Shown here piece after piece: positions 33,274-41,275 of a stretch of 64,000 nucleotides of DNA. The DNA is from CAZDWZ01 sp964509425 (lineage in GTDB: Bacteria > Bdellovibrionota_C > UBA2361 > SZUA-149 > CAZDWZ01). How positions within the stretch are numbered: the stretch's first letter is position 1; each line of letters opens with the position of its first letter. Location of the stretch: contig CAZDWZ010000001.1 in the NCBI GenBank assembly GCA_964509425.1, positions 248,001-312,000 of the forward strand, in the 5' to 3' direction. The position numbers and the translations under genes are program-made. The notes beneath the pieces are model-generated. The model did no database searches and had not been told where the DNA came from. It was given only the letters and a program-made list of their open reading frames with translations.

Positions 33274-35565
33274 ATGACTGAGGGACAGACTAAATACGAA
33301 ATGGTGGAAAAGCCTGAGAATTCGATGGAGGCTCCGGTGGACGAGGCTCAGGAAGACGGCGAGCAACTCCTTCGCGGCACGGTGAACCGGATCACCTATC
33401 GGAATCCCGAAAACGGGTTCGGCGTCCTGCGAGTCCAAACAGGGACAAAAACGTCGCTCTTCTCACCTGAGGAAACAACGACTCTCGTCGGCGAGATCCC
33501 GTCTACCCTCAGCGTCGGGATGAATTTCATTGCGAGAGGAATTTGGCAGACCCACGCGAAATTCGGAAAGCAGTTTCGCGCTCGTTCAATAACAGAGGCA
33601 GCGCCCAGCGGGAGAGATGCAATCCAGCGTTATCTTGGTTCGGGGGCCGTGAAAGGATTTGGGCCGGTGCTCGCTGAGCGCATCGTCGAGACGTTTGGAG
33701 AAGATGCTCTTTCAATTCTCGACAATGAGCCGCACCGACTCATTGAAGTTCCGGGCATTGGTGCGAAAAAGGTCGAAGAAATTTCTGAAGCGTGGGGACA
33801 GAAGAAAAACCTCCGAGAGATATTGCTGTTCTTCCAGAATCACAATGTCCCGCTCGGTCTCGCGCAGCGACTCTACAACACCTACGGGAATCAAACGATT
33901 GAAACGGTCACCAAAAACCCCTTTGTCCTTGCCAGGGATATCTGGGGGATTGGTTTTCAAACGGCCGATCAAATTGCGCTCGCTCTCGGCCTTGCGCCTG
34001 ACTCGCCGGAGCGCCTCGCAGCGGGTCTCCTTCACACCATGAAAAAAGCGGCGGAAGACGGACATTGTTTTCTTCCCCGCGATACGCTTCTTGCGAAAGC
34101 CGCATCGCTTCTCGATTTTGCCGATGAAACTGTATTTAACCCACCGCTTGAAGAGTGCATGCTCTTAGGTGACCTGCTGGGTCGCGGAGAGAATATCTAC
34201 TTGCCTGTTCTAAACACTGCCGAGTCCGATGTGACCGCCTGCATCGTCGAGCGGCTTTGTAACCTTTCGTCGTTGAAGGTTCATATCCCCTCCAGCGTGC
34301 TGGAAGCTGAAGGTGAATATTCTGCGAGCGGCTTCACCTTATCTCCGCAGCAGCTTGACGCGGTCCGGCTCTCGGCTCGAAACAATCTCTTGGTCATCAC
34401 CGGCGGCCCGGGTTGCGGTAAGACCACAGTGGTAAAAACAATCAGCAATATGTTCCGGCGTGCGGGACTGTCCGTCCGCCTGGCCGCTCCCACAGGACGG
34501 GCGGCTCAACGGCTCGCCGAGGTGTGCGACGCAAAAGCTTCGACGATTCATCGACTTCTCAAATACGATCCGCAGACCCGCTCGTTCCTTCACGACAAGT
34601 CTCTGCCGCTCCCGGCGGACGCACTCATCGTCGATGAAAGCTCGATGATCGATATCCCGCTCGCCGCCAGCCTCCTTCAAGCGTTGTCCCCCGACACACG
34701 ACTCATTCTCGTCGGCGACGCCGATCAGCTTCCGAGTGTTGGGCCGGGTCTGTTCCTGTCAGACCTTCTTGGTATTCCAGAGTTGCCGCGAGTGCGGCTG
34801 GATACGCTTTTCAGGCGCGACGAAACCTCCCGGATCACCCAGATTGCCCATCAGATCAATTCCGGAATTGTTCCTGAAATCCCGGAACCCGATGGCCACG
34901 TAAAATCCGATGCGTATTTCCTCCCCGTCAACTCAGCGGAAGAGGGTGCGGCTCTGCTGGAGAGGCTGGTCATCGAGCAACTCCCGAAGCGATTTGGCTT
35001 CAAGCGAAACGAGATCACTGTCCTCACGCCAATGAATCGCGGAGAGCTCGGAGTCGGTCTCCTGAACAAGCGTCTTCAATCTCAACTCACGCCCCCAATT
35101 CCGGGTGGCCCTTCGGTCAAAGTCGGACAAATGGAGCTCCGCTTGGGCGATCGAGTATGTCAGCGAGTGAACAACTATCAGCTGACTCAGGGTGGTGTCT
35201 TCAACGGCGACCAAGGCGAAATTGTGAGCATCGATGTGCAGTCGAGGTCTCTTCAAGTGCGATTGTGGGACGACCGAGTGGTTGAATATCCATCGGAGGC
35301 GATTCATCAACTTGATCTTGCCTATGCGCTGACAATTCACCGCTCGCAGGGCTCAGAAATGCCGGCCGTCGTTGTCGCGCTGCATGATTCACACACTATC
35401 CTGTTGGAGCGACAACTCCTCTATACTGCGGTTACCAGAGCAAAAAAGGTGCTGGTTATTGTCGGTACGCGGAGGGCGCTCGAAACAGCCACACGGCGAA
35501 GCCGGAGCAAGCGCCGATTCACGGCCGTTGGAGAGCGAGTAACCGAATCACTTCTTTCGCCCTGA
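33274..35565 (+). CDS. recD2: RecD2-type ATP-dependent DNA helicase
   Basis: The 763-residue protein has the RecD2 layout. An N-terminal OB-like domain (LLRGTVNRITYRNPENGFGVL) comes first, then helix-hairpin-helix repeats (RYLGSGAVKGFGPVLAERIVETFG, LIEVPGIGAKKVEEI) and the ATPase core with Walker A GGPGCGKTTVVKTI. Next are motif Ia APTGRAAQRL, Walker B LIVDESSMID, GDADQLPSVGPG, and the SF1B ending YALTIHRSQGSEMPAVVV...LLYTAVTRAKK. This form works without RecB/RecC and helps repair or fork processing with 5'-3' polarity. ATG at 33274 was chosen; an ATG nine codons later is possible. It lies 43 bases upstream of the truncated-haemoglobin gene. Confidence 0.93.
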   Translation: MTEGQTKYEMVEKPENSMEAPVDEAQEDGEQLLRGTVNRITYRNPENGFGVLRVQTGTKTSLFSPEETTTLVGEIPSTLSVGMNFIARGIWQTHAKFGKQFRARSITEAAPSGRDAIQRYLGSGAVKGFGPVLAERIVETFGEDALSILDNEPHRLIEVPGIGAKKVEEISEAWGQKKNLREILLFFQNHNVPLGLAQRLYNTYGNQTIETVTKNPFVLARDIWGIGFQTADQIALALGLAPDSPERLAAGLLHTMKKAAEDGHCFLPRDTLLAKAASLLDFADETVFNPPLEECMLLGDLLGRGENIYLPVLNTAESDVTACIVERLCNLSSLKVHIPSSVLEAEGEYSASGFTLSPQQLDAVRLSARNNLLVITGGPGCGKTTVVKTISNMFRRAGLSVRLAAPTGRAAQRLAEVCDAKASTIHRLLKYDPQTRSFLHDKSLPLPADALIVDESSMIDIPLAASLLQALSPDTRLILVGDADQLPSVGPGLFLSDLLGIPELPRVRLDTLFRRDETSRITQIAHQINSGIVPEIPEPDGHVKSDAYFLPVNSAEEGAALLERLVIEQLPKRFGFKRNEITVLTPMNRGELGVGLLNKRLQSQLTPPIPGGPSVKVGQMELRLGDRVCQRVNNYQLTQGGVFNGDQGEIVSIDVQSRSLQVRLWDDRVVEYPSEAIHQLDLAYALTIHRSQGSEMPAVVVALHDSHTILLERQLLYTAVTRAKKVLVIVGTRRALETATRRSRSKRRFTAVGERVTESLLSP

Positions 35566-35575
35566 CATCTTTGTA

Positions 35576-35581
35576 TATACT
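35576..35581 (+). promoter_or_regulatory. Possible -10 element upstream of the truncated haemoglobin gene
   Basis: TATACT lies 27 bases before the ATG of the haemoglobin gene and only 11 bases after the recD2 stop codon. No convincing -35 box at 16-18 bases was found, so the call is weak. If real, the haemoglobin-kinase operon has its own promoter rather than depending on recD2 read-through. Confidence 0.3.
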
Positions 35582-35608
35582 ATCTTATCCAGTTTTCCGG
35601 GGTGTTCT

Positions 35609-36211
35609 ATGCGACGACGCTTCTTAACGATGACCCGCTTCGGCCTCAGCCGTTCGAGCACGGCCGTACTTCTGGGCTTCTCGGGAGCGCTGATTGCAAG
35701 CTTCGTCGTTATCGCGACTCCGAAATTAGGAGCCGCAGAAGACAGCGTCGCCGCAGCGACGGCAGCGGCCGAAGCGGCGCAGCGGAAGAAGAATGCGCTC
35801 TACAATCGTCTCGGCGGCTCGAAGGGACTCAACGAGATTATCGACACTTTCCTCGAGAGCTGTGCCGCAGATGAAACAATCAACCACTACTTCAAGAACG
35901 TCTTTTCGGATCGGATAAAACTTCGAACCTATAAATTCCGCTTGGTCGATCATTTCTGCATGACGATCAACGGCCCTTGCCGATACACCGGAAAGGCCAT
36001 GCTCGACGCACACGCGGGAATGGGCATAAAGAAAAGTGAGTTCAAGGCCTACATGAAGCATTTCAAAGCCGCGATGGTGAAGCAACAAATAGCCGAGAAA
36101 GACATCAAAAAAGTGATGAAGAAATTTCGCGCGCTCCGAATGGAGGTCGTGAAAGCTCCCGGTAAAGCAGTGCCGGCTCCGACATTTAAGCCCTATTCAA
36201 TTGGGAAATGA
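35609..36211 (+). CDS. Exported truncated haemoglobin (group I type)
   Basis: The globin domain occupies about residues 62-180 of 200. LYNRLGGSKGLNEIIDTF is the family opening, and DHFCMTINGPCRYTGKAMLDAHAGMGI carries the proximal haem histidine at residue 135; a long F-G-H helical region follows. In my alignment with mycobacterial trHbN, the distal B10 tyrosine is replaced by leucine (about residue 82). The N-terminus is unusual for globins: MRRRFLT, close to a twin-arginine motif, followed by a hydrophobic stretch at 19-36. That suggests Tat export of the folded haem protein or a membrane anchor. GGGGTG precedes the ATG. The stop overlaps the next gene (ATGA), and the third gene is a sensor kinase. 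Oxygen, NO or redox sensing or detoxification is inferred. Confidence 0.85.
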   Translation: MRRRFLTMTRFGLSRSSTAVLLGFSGALIASFVVIATPKLGAAEDSVAAATAAAEAAQRKKNALYNRLGGSKGLNEIIDTFLESCAADETINHYFKNVFSDRIKLRTYKFRLVDHFCMTINGPCRYTGKAMLDAHAGMGIKKSEFKAYMKHFKAAMVKQQIAEKDIKKVMKKFRALRMEVVKAPGKAVPAPTFKPYSIGK

Positions 36212-36909
36212 AACCTGCTCTCCTCCTGCTGGCTCTTCTGACCGTGCTTCCCCGAACGGCAAGTGCGCAGCCTGAAGAGCTTTGCATTGGAATAAATCCT
36301 GAAACGAAAGTTTGGGGCCTGACGGAGGTAAATCCTACCGTCCGCGAAGCCTATTGCAGTCCTGGGATGGCGTTCCTTTCGAACCAGCCGATCCCTCGCC
36401 GCACGTCGCTGCCACCGCCATGGAAACTAAGCGGTTCGTGTTGTCCTCTTCCGTCCGGAAGCCTTACCGACGAACATGAGTTCAGAGAGCGGAATTGTTC
36501 GCCAGGCTTCGTCGTTACCGGCGGAAGAGACGATATGATTCGATGTACGAGAATCAATTCGGACAAGTATTCCCTTGATACGCCGGCAGAGACACTCAAG
36601 GCCGATCCCTCGCCAGATCTGATTGCACGCACGTGGTACGCGATTGGCGTCCAATCGAACCTCACATCACGGCTTCGAATTCCGCCTGCTCTTCGTTTCG
36701 GATTGGGCCGCCTCAGTCGCACGGTCTGGCTGGATACACTTTGCGTCGGTTATCCATGGGGAAGTCCCCTCACGGCTCTTGGAACGAAGTCGTGCGCGGG
36801 GTTCAGGTTCACGCAACTTCGCCCAAAAGATTCGCAAATTGTGGAGAATGTCCCTCCGTGCCGGGCCGTCACCGATGTGTATGACGAAGGGGCCGTCTGC
36901 ATTCGATGA
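36208..36909 (+). CDS. Secreted 10-cysteine protein coupled to the haemoglobin and sensor kinase
   Basis: The 233-residue product has a signal peptide (KPALLLLALLTVLPRTASAQ). The mature chain has ten cysteines, at about 26, 50, 78, 79, 97, 113, 179, 196, 218 and 231, an even number suited to disulfides. Two halves look loosely alike: each has a cysteine near a G-rich turn (NCSPGFVVTGG, SCAGFRF) and a late cysteine near an aspartate/valine strand. It is rich in proline, and no catalytic motif is seen. Both ends overlap neighbours by ATGA, so it is made in step with the truncated haemoglobin and the histidine kinase. An envelope partner or ligand-binding protein is possible. Family unknown. Confidence 0.8.
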   Translation: MKPALLLLALLTVLPRTASAQPEELCIGINPETKVWGLTEVNPTVREAYCSPGMAFLSNQPIPRRTSLPPPWKLSGSCCPLPSGSLTDEHEFRERNCSPGFVVTGGRDDMIRCTRINSDKYSLDTPAETLKADPSPDLIARTWYAIGVQSNLTSRLRIPPALRFGLGRLSRTVWLDTLCVGYPWGSPLTALGTKSCAGFRFTQLRPKDSQIVENVPPCRAVTDVYDEGAVCIR

Positions 36910-39900
36910 CATCAAGAAACGGCGAATCACAGGAGGTAAAAGTGTTCGCTGCAGCGGCAGGCACGCTCACGATTATCTTCCTCCTCGTGTTCCTCGTCGG
37001 TGTCTTTGTATTACGTCCCGGTTTCCGCGGAGCATTGCGAAGCGCCTTTCAAGATTCAACCATTCTCACAGCAAACGAATTTAACTCGCTTGTCAGTCGG
37101 GGCATGCCGCCAGAAGCCGCTTTAAACACTGTCTCCGGCAAGATGAACCTCGTTCTCCCCGGCGCGGCTCTTGTCCTCGCCGACGCAGACGGGAAGATTA
37201 CGGCGCGATCGGAAACCTGCGCGTTAACATCGACGTCGCTTCTTGCACAACCGCTGCCGTTTCTCCGAAGCATCATCCACGAAGGCACCACGATCGATCT
37301 GCCGAGCCCGTGTGGTGACGATCTCCAATATCTTTCAGGTACACCGATTGGCGAAAATTCTTATGTGCTTCTCTTTGGCTCGTTCCCACTCCTCCGTGAG
37401 CTCGCGACACTACCAGGACTCCTCTCGAACGGACTCGTGCTTGTTCCGATTCCGTCTCTTGCATTGGTGATTTCAGGGCTCTGTCTCATACTCTACTACC
37501 GATCGGTGCGGAGACAGATGACAACGCTCCTTGGCGCAATTCAACGGTTCAGCGGCGGAGAGCTCTCCGCCCGCGGATCTGTGGGTCTTTTCCGGGAGGT
37601 GAATGAGATCACGACTGCATTCAACGAAATGGCAGACGAATACCAAGCAAAGTCGCTCTCGATACTAAGAGACGATGACGCGAGACGACAAATGCTCACC
37701 TCTCTCGTACACGACGTGCGAACGCCCCTTACAGCACTTGGCGGAACAGCAGAACTTCTCGCAGCAAACCTAGACGATGCTGAGAGGAAATCCAGGTACT
37801 CGAGTGTGCTCGAAACGAGTCTCAGCGCGTTTACTCGGCTTTCCGAGAGTGTTCAAAGCCTCGCGCGCCTCAACCAGGCCGACAACAATCTGCAGATGAC
37901 GAGCCTCGATGCCACAAGCGTCGGCCTGAACTTACATCGCGAGCTCCTCCCGATTGCCGAGATGAAGGGTCAGCGATTCACCTTCGAACCTCACTCGGTG
38001 CATTCTCCACTGATTGCGAACGAAGAACTCGTGAAGCGAGCTCTTACGAACGTCCTCGAGAATGCATTTCGTTTCTCGCCTGAGAATTCGGAGGTTCGCC
38101 TGATTTTAGAGGAACTTGATTCTGTAATTGAGTTCTCAGTTGTAGACGCCGGTCCAGGAGTGAAACCGGAGCATTTCGAGAAAATTTTTGAAGAGTTTTA
38201 TCAAACCGCAGACGAAGGCAAGAACAACAAGGGATTTGGTATCGGCCTCGCTTTTGTGAAACGAGTCATGGAATTGCACGGCGGACGGGTGTGGTGTGAG
38301 AGTTCTCTCGAAAGAGGAACTCGATTTCGGCTGTCATTCGATGGGCGATTGCCTCTCATCCATTCATCCCAGACAACAGACCAAGCCCAGTTTCGAGCCC
38401 GTGAATCCGAGGCCGGCAATGTGCGTACCGTGGATCGTTCCTTTCTCGTGATCTCGCTCCTCAGCATGATTGTTGTTGCGATGAGAACGGATATTCCGAC
38501 GCTGCGCTGGACGCTCCCCTTTGTAGTCGGAACCATCTCCACGCTTTTTCTCTTGAGGAACAAACATTCAATCTCGCTGCCTTGGCCACTCATCCGGTTT
38601 GGGCTTATTACACTCTTCGCCCTGTGCGCCGTTCTTCACCGTGCACCAATCCCCTGCGCCGTCGCCAGCATTCCTCTCGGTTACCTTCTGTTTCCGTGTC
38701 TGTATGGAGTCCTCGGCCGTTCCGGGTTTGTCATGCTGGCACTTGCGTATCTGTTTGTTTACGCCTCGGATAGCAATTCAGGGACGGTCGGACTCGGGAT
38801 GGTTCTCGGCTTGAGTTTCGGCATCGTCCCGGCCGTGCTCGACTCGCTTCAGATTTACCGCCGTATCGGAATGCGGATTGCTGCGATCGGAATATTCGTA
38901 ATCGTACTCACGGTGATTTTTCAGAATCTCGCTTTATGGTTTTCAATTCCCGGTTTCTTAGCGCGCGTGCAGCGTGCGGACGCTTCGACGATACTCGAGA
39001 AGACGAGTGGTTGGTTGGAGACGGAGGCGTGCGACGGCAAGCTCGATGTGTGCTTGAGCTATCTCCACCAATGGAACCCGTTGAACAGTTACTATCTCAT
39101 GAATGAAAGGGGTGAGATTTTTGCCCAAGGGCAGCGGCAGTTCTTGAACTCGGCTCCTGAAAATATCCATTCCCAAATTATCTCAAATCGGAACGGCTCC
39201 GGCCGTTCAATCTTCATGATCGAAATGCCGGGGAAGTTCGGAAACCATATGACTGGTCGAATCTTTAGCGTGACACTTGCCGCTTCCTGCATTCTTCAGA
39301 TCTTGCTCTCGGCAGCACTGTTAATGTTGCTCGGCGCCTTGCTCACAAAACGCTTGGGGAGTTCGTTCTTCGAGTTGGTGAGTGGAATCCGACGCTACCG
39401 AAAGGGCATTTACGGCGAACGCATAAACCTTTCCACCGGAGGCCTCCTGGGAGAGACGGCACGGCTATTCGATAGGCTCGGAGTCGAGCTCCCGAAACTG
39501 AGGAATGACCTTCTCGATCGCGCCGAAAGCCGACGGCGCTTCATAGCCCGCCTCTCTCAGGCGATGCATCGCGCCGCGGAACGACTGAAACGGCGGACAG
39601 CGGACGCACGCTTCAATTCGGATAAACGAAGTGTTTTTCGTCTCTCCGAGGAAGTTCATCACCAGCAAAGATTTCTCCGGCTGCTGCTTCATTCGTTCCG
39701 CCACGAAAACGTCTCCTCAGGTTCTTCATTCGAAACGGTTCCGATCAAGGAACTCCTTCTCGAAGCCTGTGAGTCGGCATCGACTATCAGCGTTCTCGAA
39801 CAGGAGCGACTTGTGCTTATCGTTCCCGACGACGAGCTGTTTGCATCAGGAGATCCCGCAGAGGTTGTCGATGCCATTCAATTTTTCATTATCGAGCTCC

Positions 39901-40142
39901 TCTCGGGGTTCGACGAAGGCGTGCTTTCGGTCGAGCTCAAAAAGTCGGCTGAGGAAGTTCACGTCGCCATGGCCGTTCCCGGGAAATCACATCAGTCAGA
40001 AAGCATCGAATCAAGTCGGTTCTTGATCGACGAACTTCCTCAGGTGCTCTCCGAGCTCGGGATCTCGTTACGTTATACGCTCTCGGATCGGAATATCATC
40101 GGTGTGCTGCTGTCGCTCCCGACCGCATCGACTACGCGATGA
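36906..40142 (+). CDS. Giant sensor histidine kinase with a second membrane module and degenerate kinase core (1078 aa)
   Basis: Module one: helix 17-36, outside domain of about 135 residues with C105 and C136, helix about 173-198, HAMP, the H-box HDVRTPLTALGG (H269), N-box VLENAF, G1 VVDAGPGV, F-box KIFEEFY and G2 GFGIGLAFV. This is a complete, apparently active kinase. Module two: about six or seven helices between 511 and 680, an outside loop of about 105 residues with C709 and C716, helix about 787-812, HAMP-like, then FIARLSQAMHRAAERL (879-894), where the usual phospho-histidine is Q885. The C-terminal domain keeps GDPAEVVDA but lacks N-, G1- and G2-box residues. I infer a fused pseudokinase. 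It overlaps the 10-cysteine gene by ATGA and is convergent with an OmpR-type regulator. Confidence 0.88.
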   Translation: MTSRNGESQEVKVFAAAAGTLTIIFLLVFLVGVFVLRPGFRGALRSAFQDSTILTANEFNSLVSRGMPPEAALNTVSGKMNLVLPGAALVLADADGKITARSETCALTSTSLLAQPLPFLRSIIHEGTTIDLPSPCGDDLQYLSGTPIGENSYVLLFGSFPLLRELATLPGLLSNGLVLVPIPSLALVISGLCLILYYRSVRRQMTTLLGAIQRFSGGELSARGSVGLFREVNEITTAFNEMADEYQAKSLSILRDDDARRQMLTSLVHDVRTPLTALGGTAELLAANLDDAERKSRYSSVLETSLSAFTRLSESVQSLARLNQADNNLQMTSLDATSVGLNLHRELLPIAEMKGQRFTFEPHSVHSPLIANEELVKRALTNVLENAFRFSPENSEVRLILEELDSVIEFSVVDAGPGVKPEHFEKIFEEFYQTADEGKNNKGFGIGLAFVKRVMELHGGRVWCESSLERGTRFRLSFDGRLPLIHSSQTTDQAQFRARESEAGNVRTVDRSFLVISLLSMIVVAMRTDIPTLRWTLPFVVGTISTLFLLRNKHSISLPWPLIRFGLITLFALCAVLHRAPIPCAVASIPLGYLLFPCLYGVLGRSGFVMLALAYLFVYASDSNSGTVGLGMVLGLSFGIVPAVLDSLQIYRRIGMRIAAIGIFVIVLTVIFQNLALWFSIPGFLARVQRADASTILEKTSGWLETEACDGKLDVCLSYLHQWNPLNSYYLMNERGEIFAQGQRQFLNSAPENIHSQIISNRNGSGRSIFMIEMPGKFGNHMTGRIFSVTLAASCILQILLSAALLMLLGALLTKRLGSSFFELVSGIRRYRKGIYGERINLSTGGLLGETARLFDRLGVELPKLRNDLLDRAESRRRFIARLSQAMHRAAERLKRRTADARFNSDKRSVFRLSEEVHHQQRFLRLLLHSFRHENVSSGSSFETVPIKELLLEACESASTISVLEQERLVLIVPDDELFASGDPAEVVDAIQFFIIELLSGFDEGVLSVELKKSAEEVHVAMAVPGKSHQSESIESSRFLIDELPQVLSELGISLRYTLSDRNIIGVLLSLPTASTTR

Positions 40143-40156
40143 TTCAGAAACGCCGA

Positions 40157-40179
40157 GCCATTAAGAGAGTTGGAATGGC
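40157..40179. terminator. Weak hairpin between convergent kinase and regulator genes
   Basis: GCCATT (40157-40162) pairs with AATGGC (40174-40179), enclosed by a wider GCCGAG (40152-40157) and CTCGGC (40196-40201). The structure is short, G+C content is moderate and no T-run follows. It may simply mark the 62-base intergenic between the converging genes. Confidence 0.3.
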
Positions 40180-40204
40180 GATGATGAGTAGAGTCCTCGG
40201 CTCG

Positions 40205-41002
40205 TCACACCTCGTCCGGTTCGGCAAACCGGTATCCTCGGCCCGAGACCGTTAGTAGGTATTTCGGATTTTGAACGTCGTCTTCCAGCTTCTTTCGTAA
40301 TCGGCAGACAAAAATGCTGACGTTCGACGAATAATGCTCTGCCGAGAAACGCCACACCTGCTCCAGTAACTCGTCCCTCGTAAAGGGGCGCCCTGGTTGA
40401 GAGGCGATGAGAAGAAGGAAATCAGTTTCCATGGCGCTGAGGTCGAGCTGCTTTCCGTTTTTGGTGATTCGCTTTCGAAGTGGATCGAAACTGAACTCAC
40501 CGATCGAAAAACTCTTCCCATCCTGATTTCCGGCTGGTGGCAAAGTGCCATTTAAATGAACGGCGATCGCTTCGTCGGTTTTCGACCGAAGTCGAGCACG
40601 AACGCGAGCAAGCAGCTCCTTTGGACGGAAAGGTTTAGTGATGTAGTCGTCAGCACCAATTTCAAATCCGCTGACGATGTCGCTTTCCGAATCTCTCGCC
40701 GACAGAAGCAGAACGGGAACATGAGCAGCAAGCCGCTTTACCTCGCGGCAAATGTCGAGTCCGCTCAAGCCGGGCAGATTAATATCAAGGATGATGAGAT
40801 CAAACTCACCACTGAGGGCATGCTCGAGTCCTTGCAATCCTCTCGATGCAACGTCGCAAACATAGCCGGCATCGTTCAAGGTGTCTCTAACGACCATTCG
40901 TATGGATTCATCGTCTTCAACGAGGAGAATTTTTGAAATTTCGGACGTTCTCACTTCAGATTTAGCTCCGGATAAAACGCCTAAAAAACTTTCCGTAGTC
41001 AT
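40205..41002 (-). CDS. OmpR/PhoB-family response regulator
   Basis: The 265-residue protein has a receiver domain, KILLVEDDESIRMVV with the acidic pair, LIILDINLPGLSG with the phospho-accepting aspartate, LLLSARDSESD with the switch serine, and DYITKPF with the conserved lysine. A winged-helix DNA-binding domain follows (FSFDPLRKRITKNGKQLDLSAMETDFLLLI...TRDELLEQVW...HYSSNVSIFVCRLRKKLEDD...VSGRGYRF). About 20 extra residues precede the receiver. GTGGAG lies at fair spacing before the ATG. It faces the giant kinase tail to tail, so they are likely cognate, although they are not in one operon. Confidence 0.95.
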   Translation of the reverse strand: MTTESFLGVLSGAKSEVRTSEISKILLVEDDESIRMVVRDTLNDAGYVCDVASRGLQGLEHALSGEFDLIILDINLPGLSGLDICREVKRLAAHVPVLLLSARDSESDIVSGFEIGADDYITKPFRPKELLARVRARLRSKTDEAIAVHLNGTLPPAGNQDGKSFSIGEFSFDPLRKRITKNGKQLDLSAMETDFLLLIASQPGRPFTRDELLEQVWRFSAEHYSSNVSIFVCRLRKKLEDDVQNPKYLLTVSGRGYRFAEPDEV

Positions 41003-41275
41003 CCCACGTCTCCACTTGATTATCGACCGAACTCAATCCGAGCACGAGAGCTTGAGAGAGATTTTCAGCCAGTGTCCACAAGGAGGATATGATGTCGGGG
41101 GAACCGCCTCGACCCCGGGCAATGAATTTGCAATGTGAACGGACGGGCCCGAGAGCGGAACTAAAAAGCTGAAATTTCAGGGGTTTTTGGACAGCGTTCG
41201 TCGGGCTTTCGCCGATCCTCACGCGGTTCCCCACCGCTGGGCCTGTTTTCGGAGACGGGAAAGTGTCTGTCGTCG

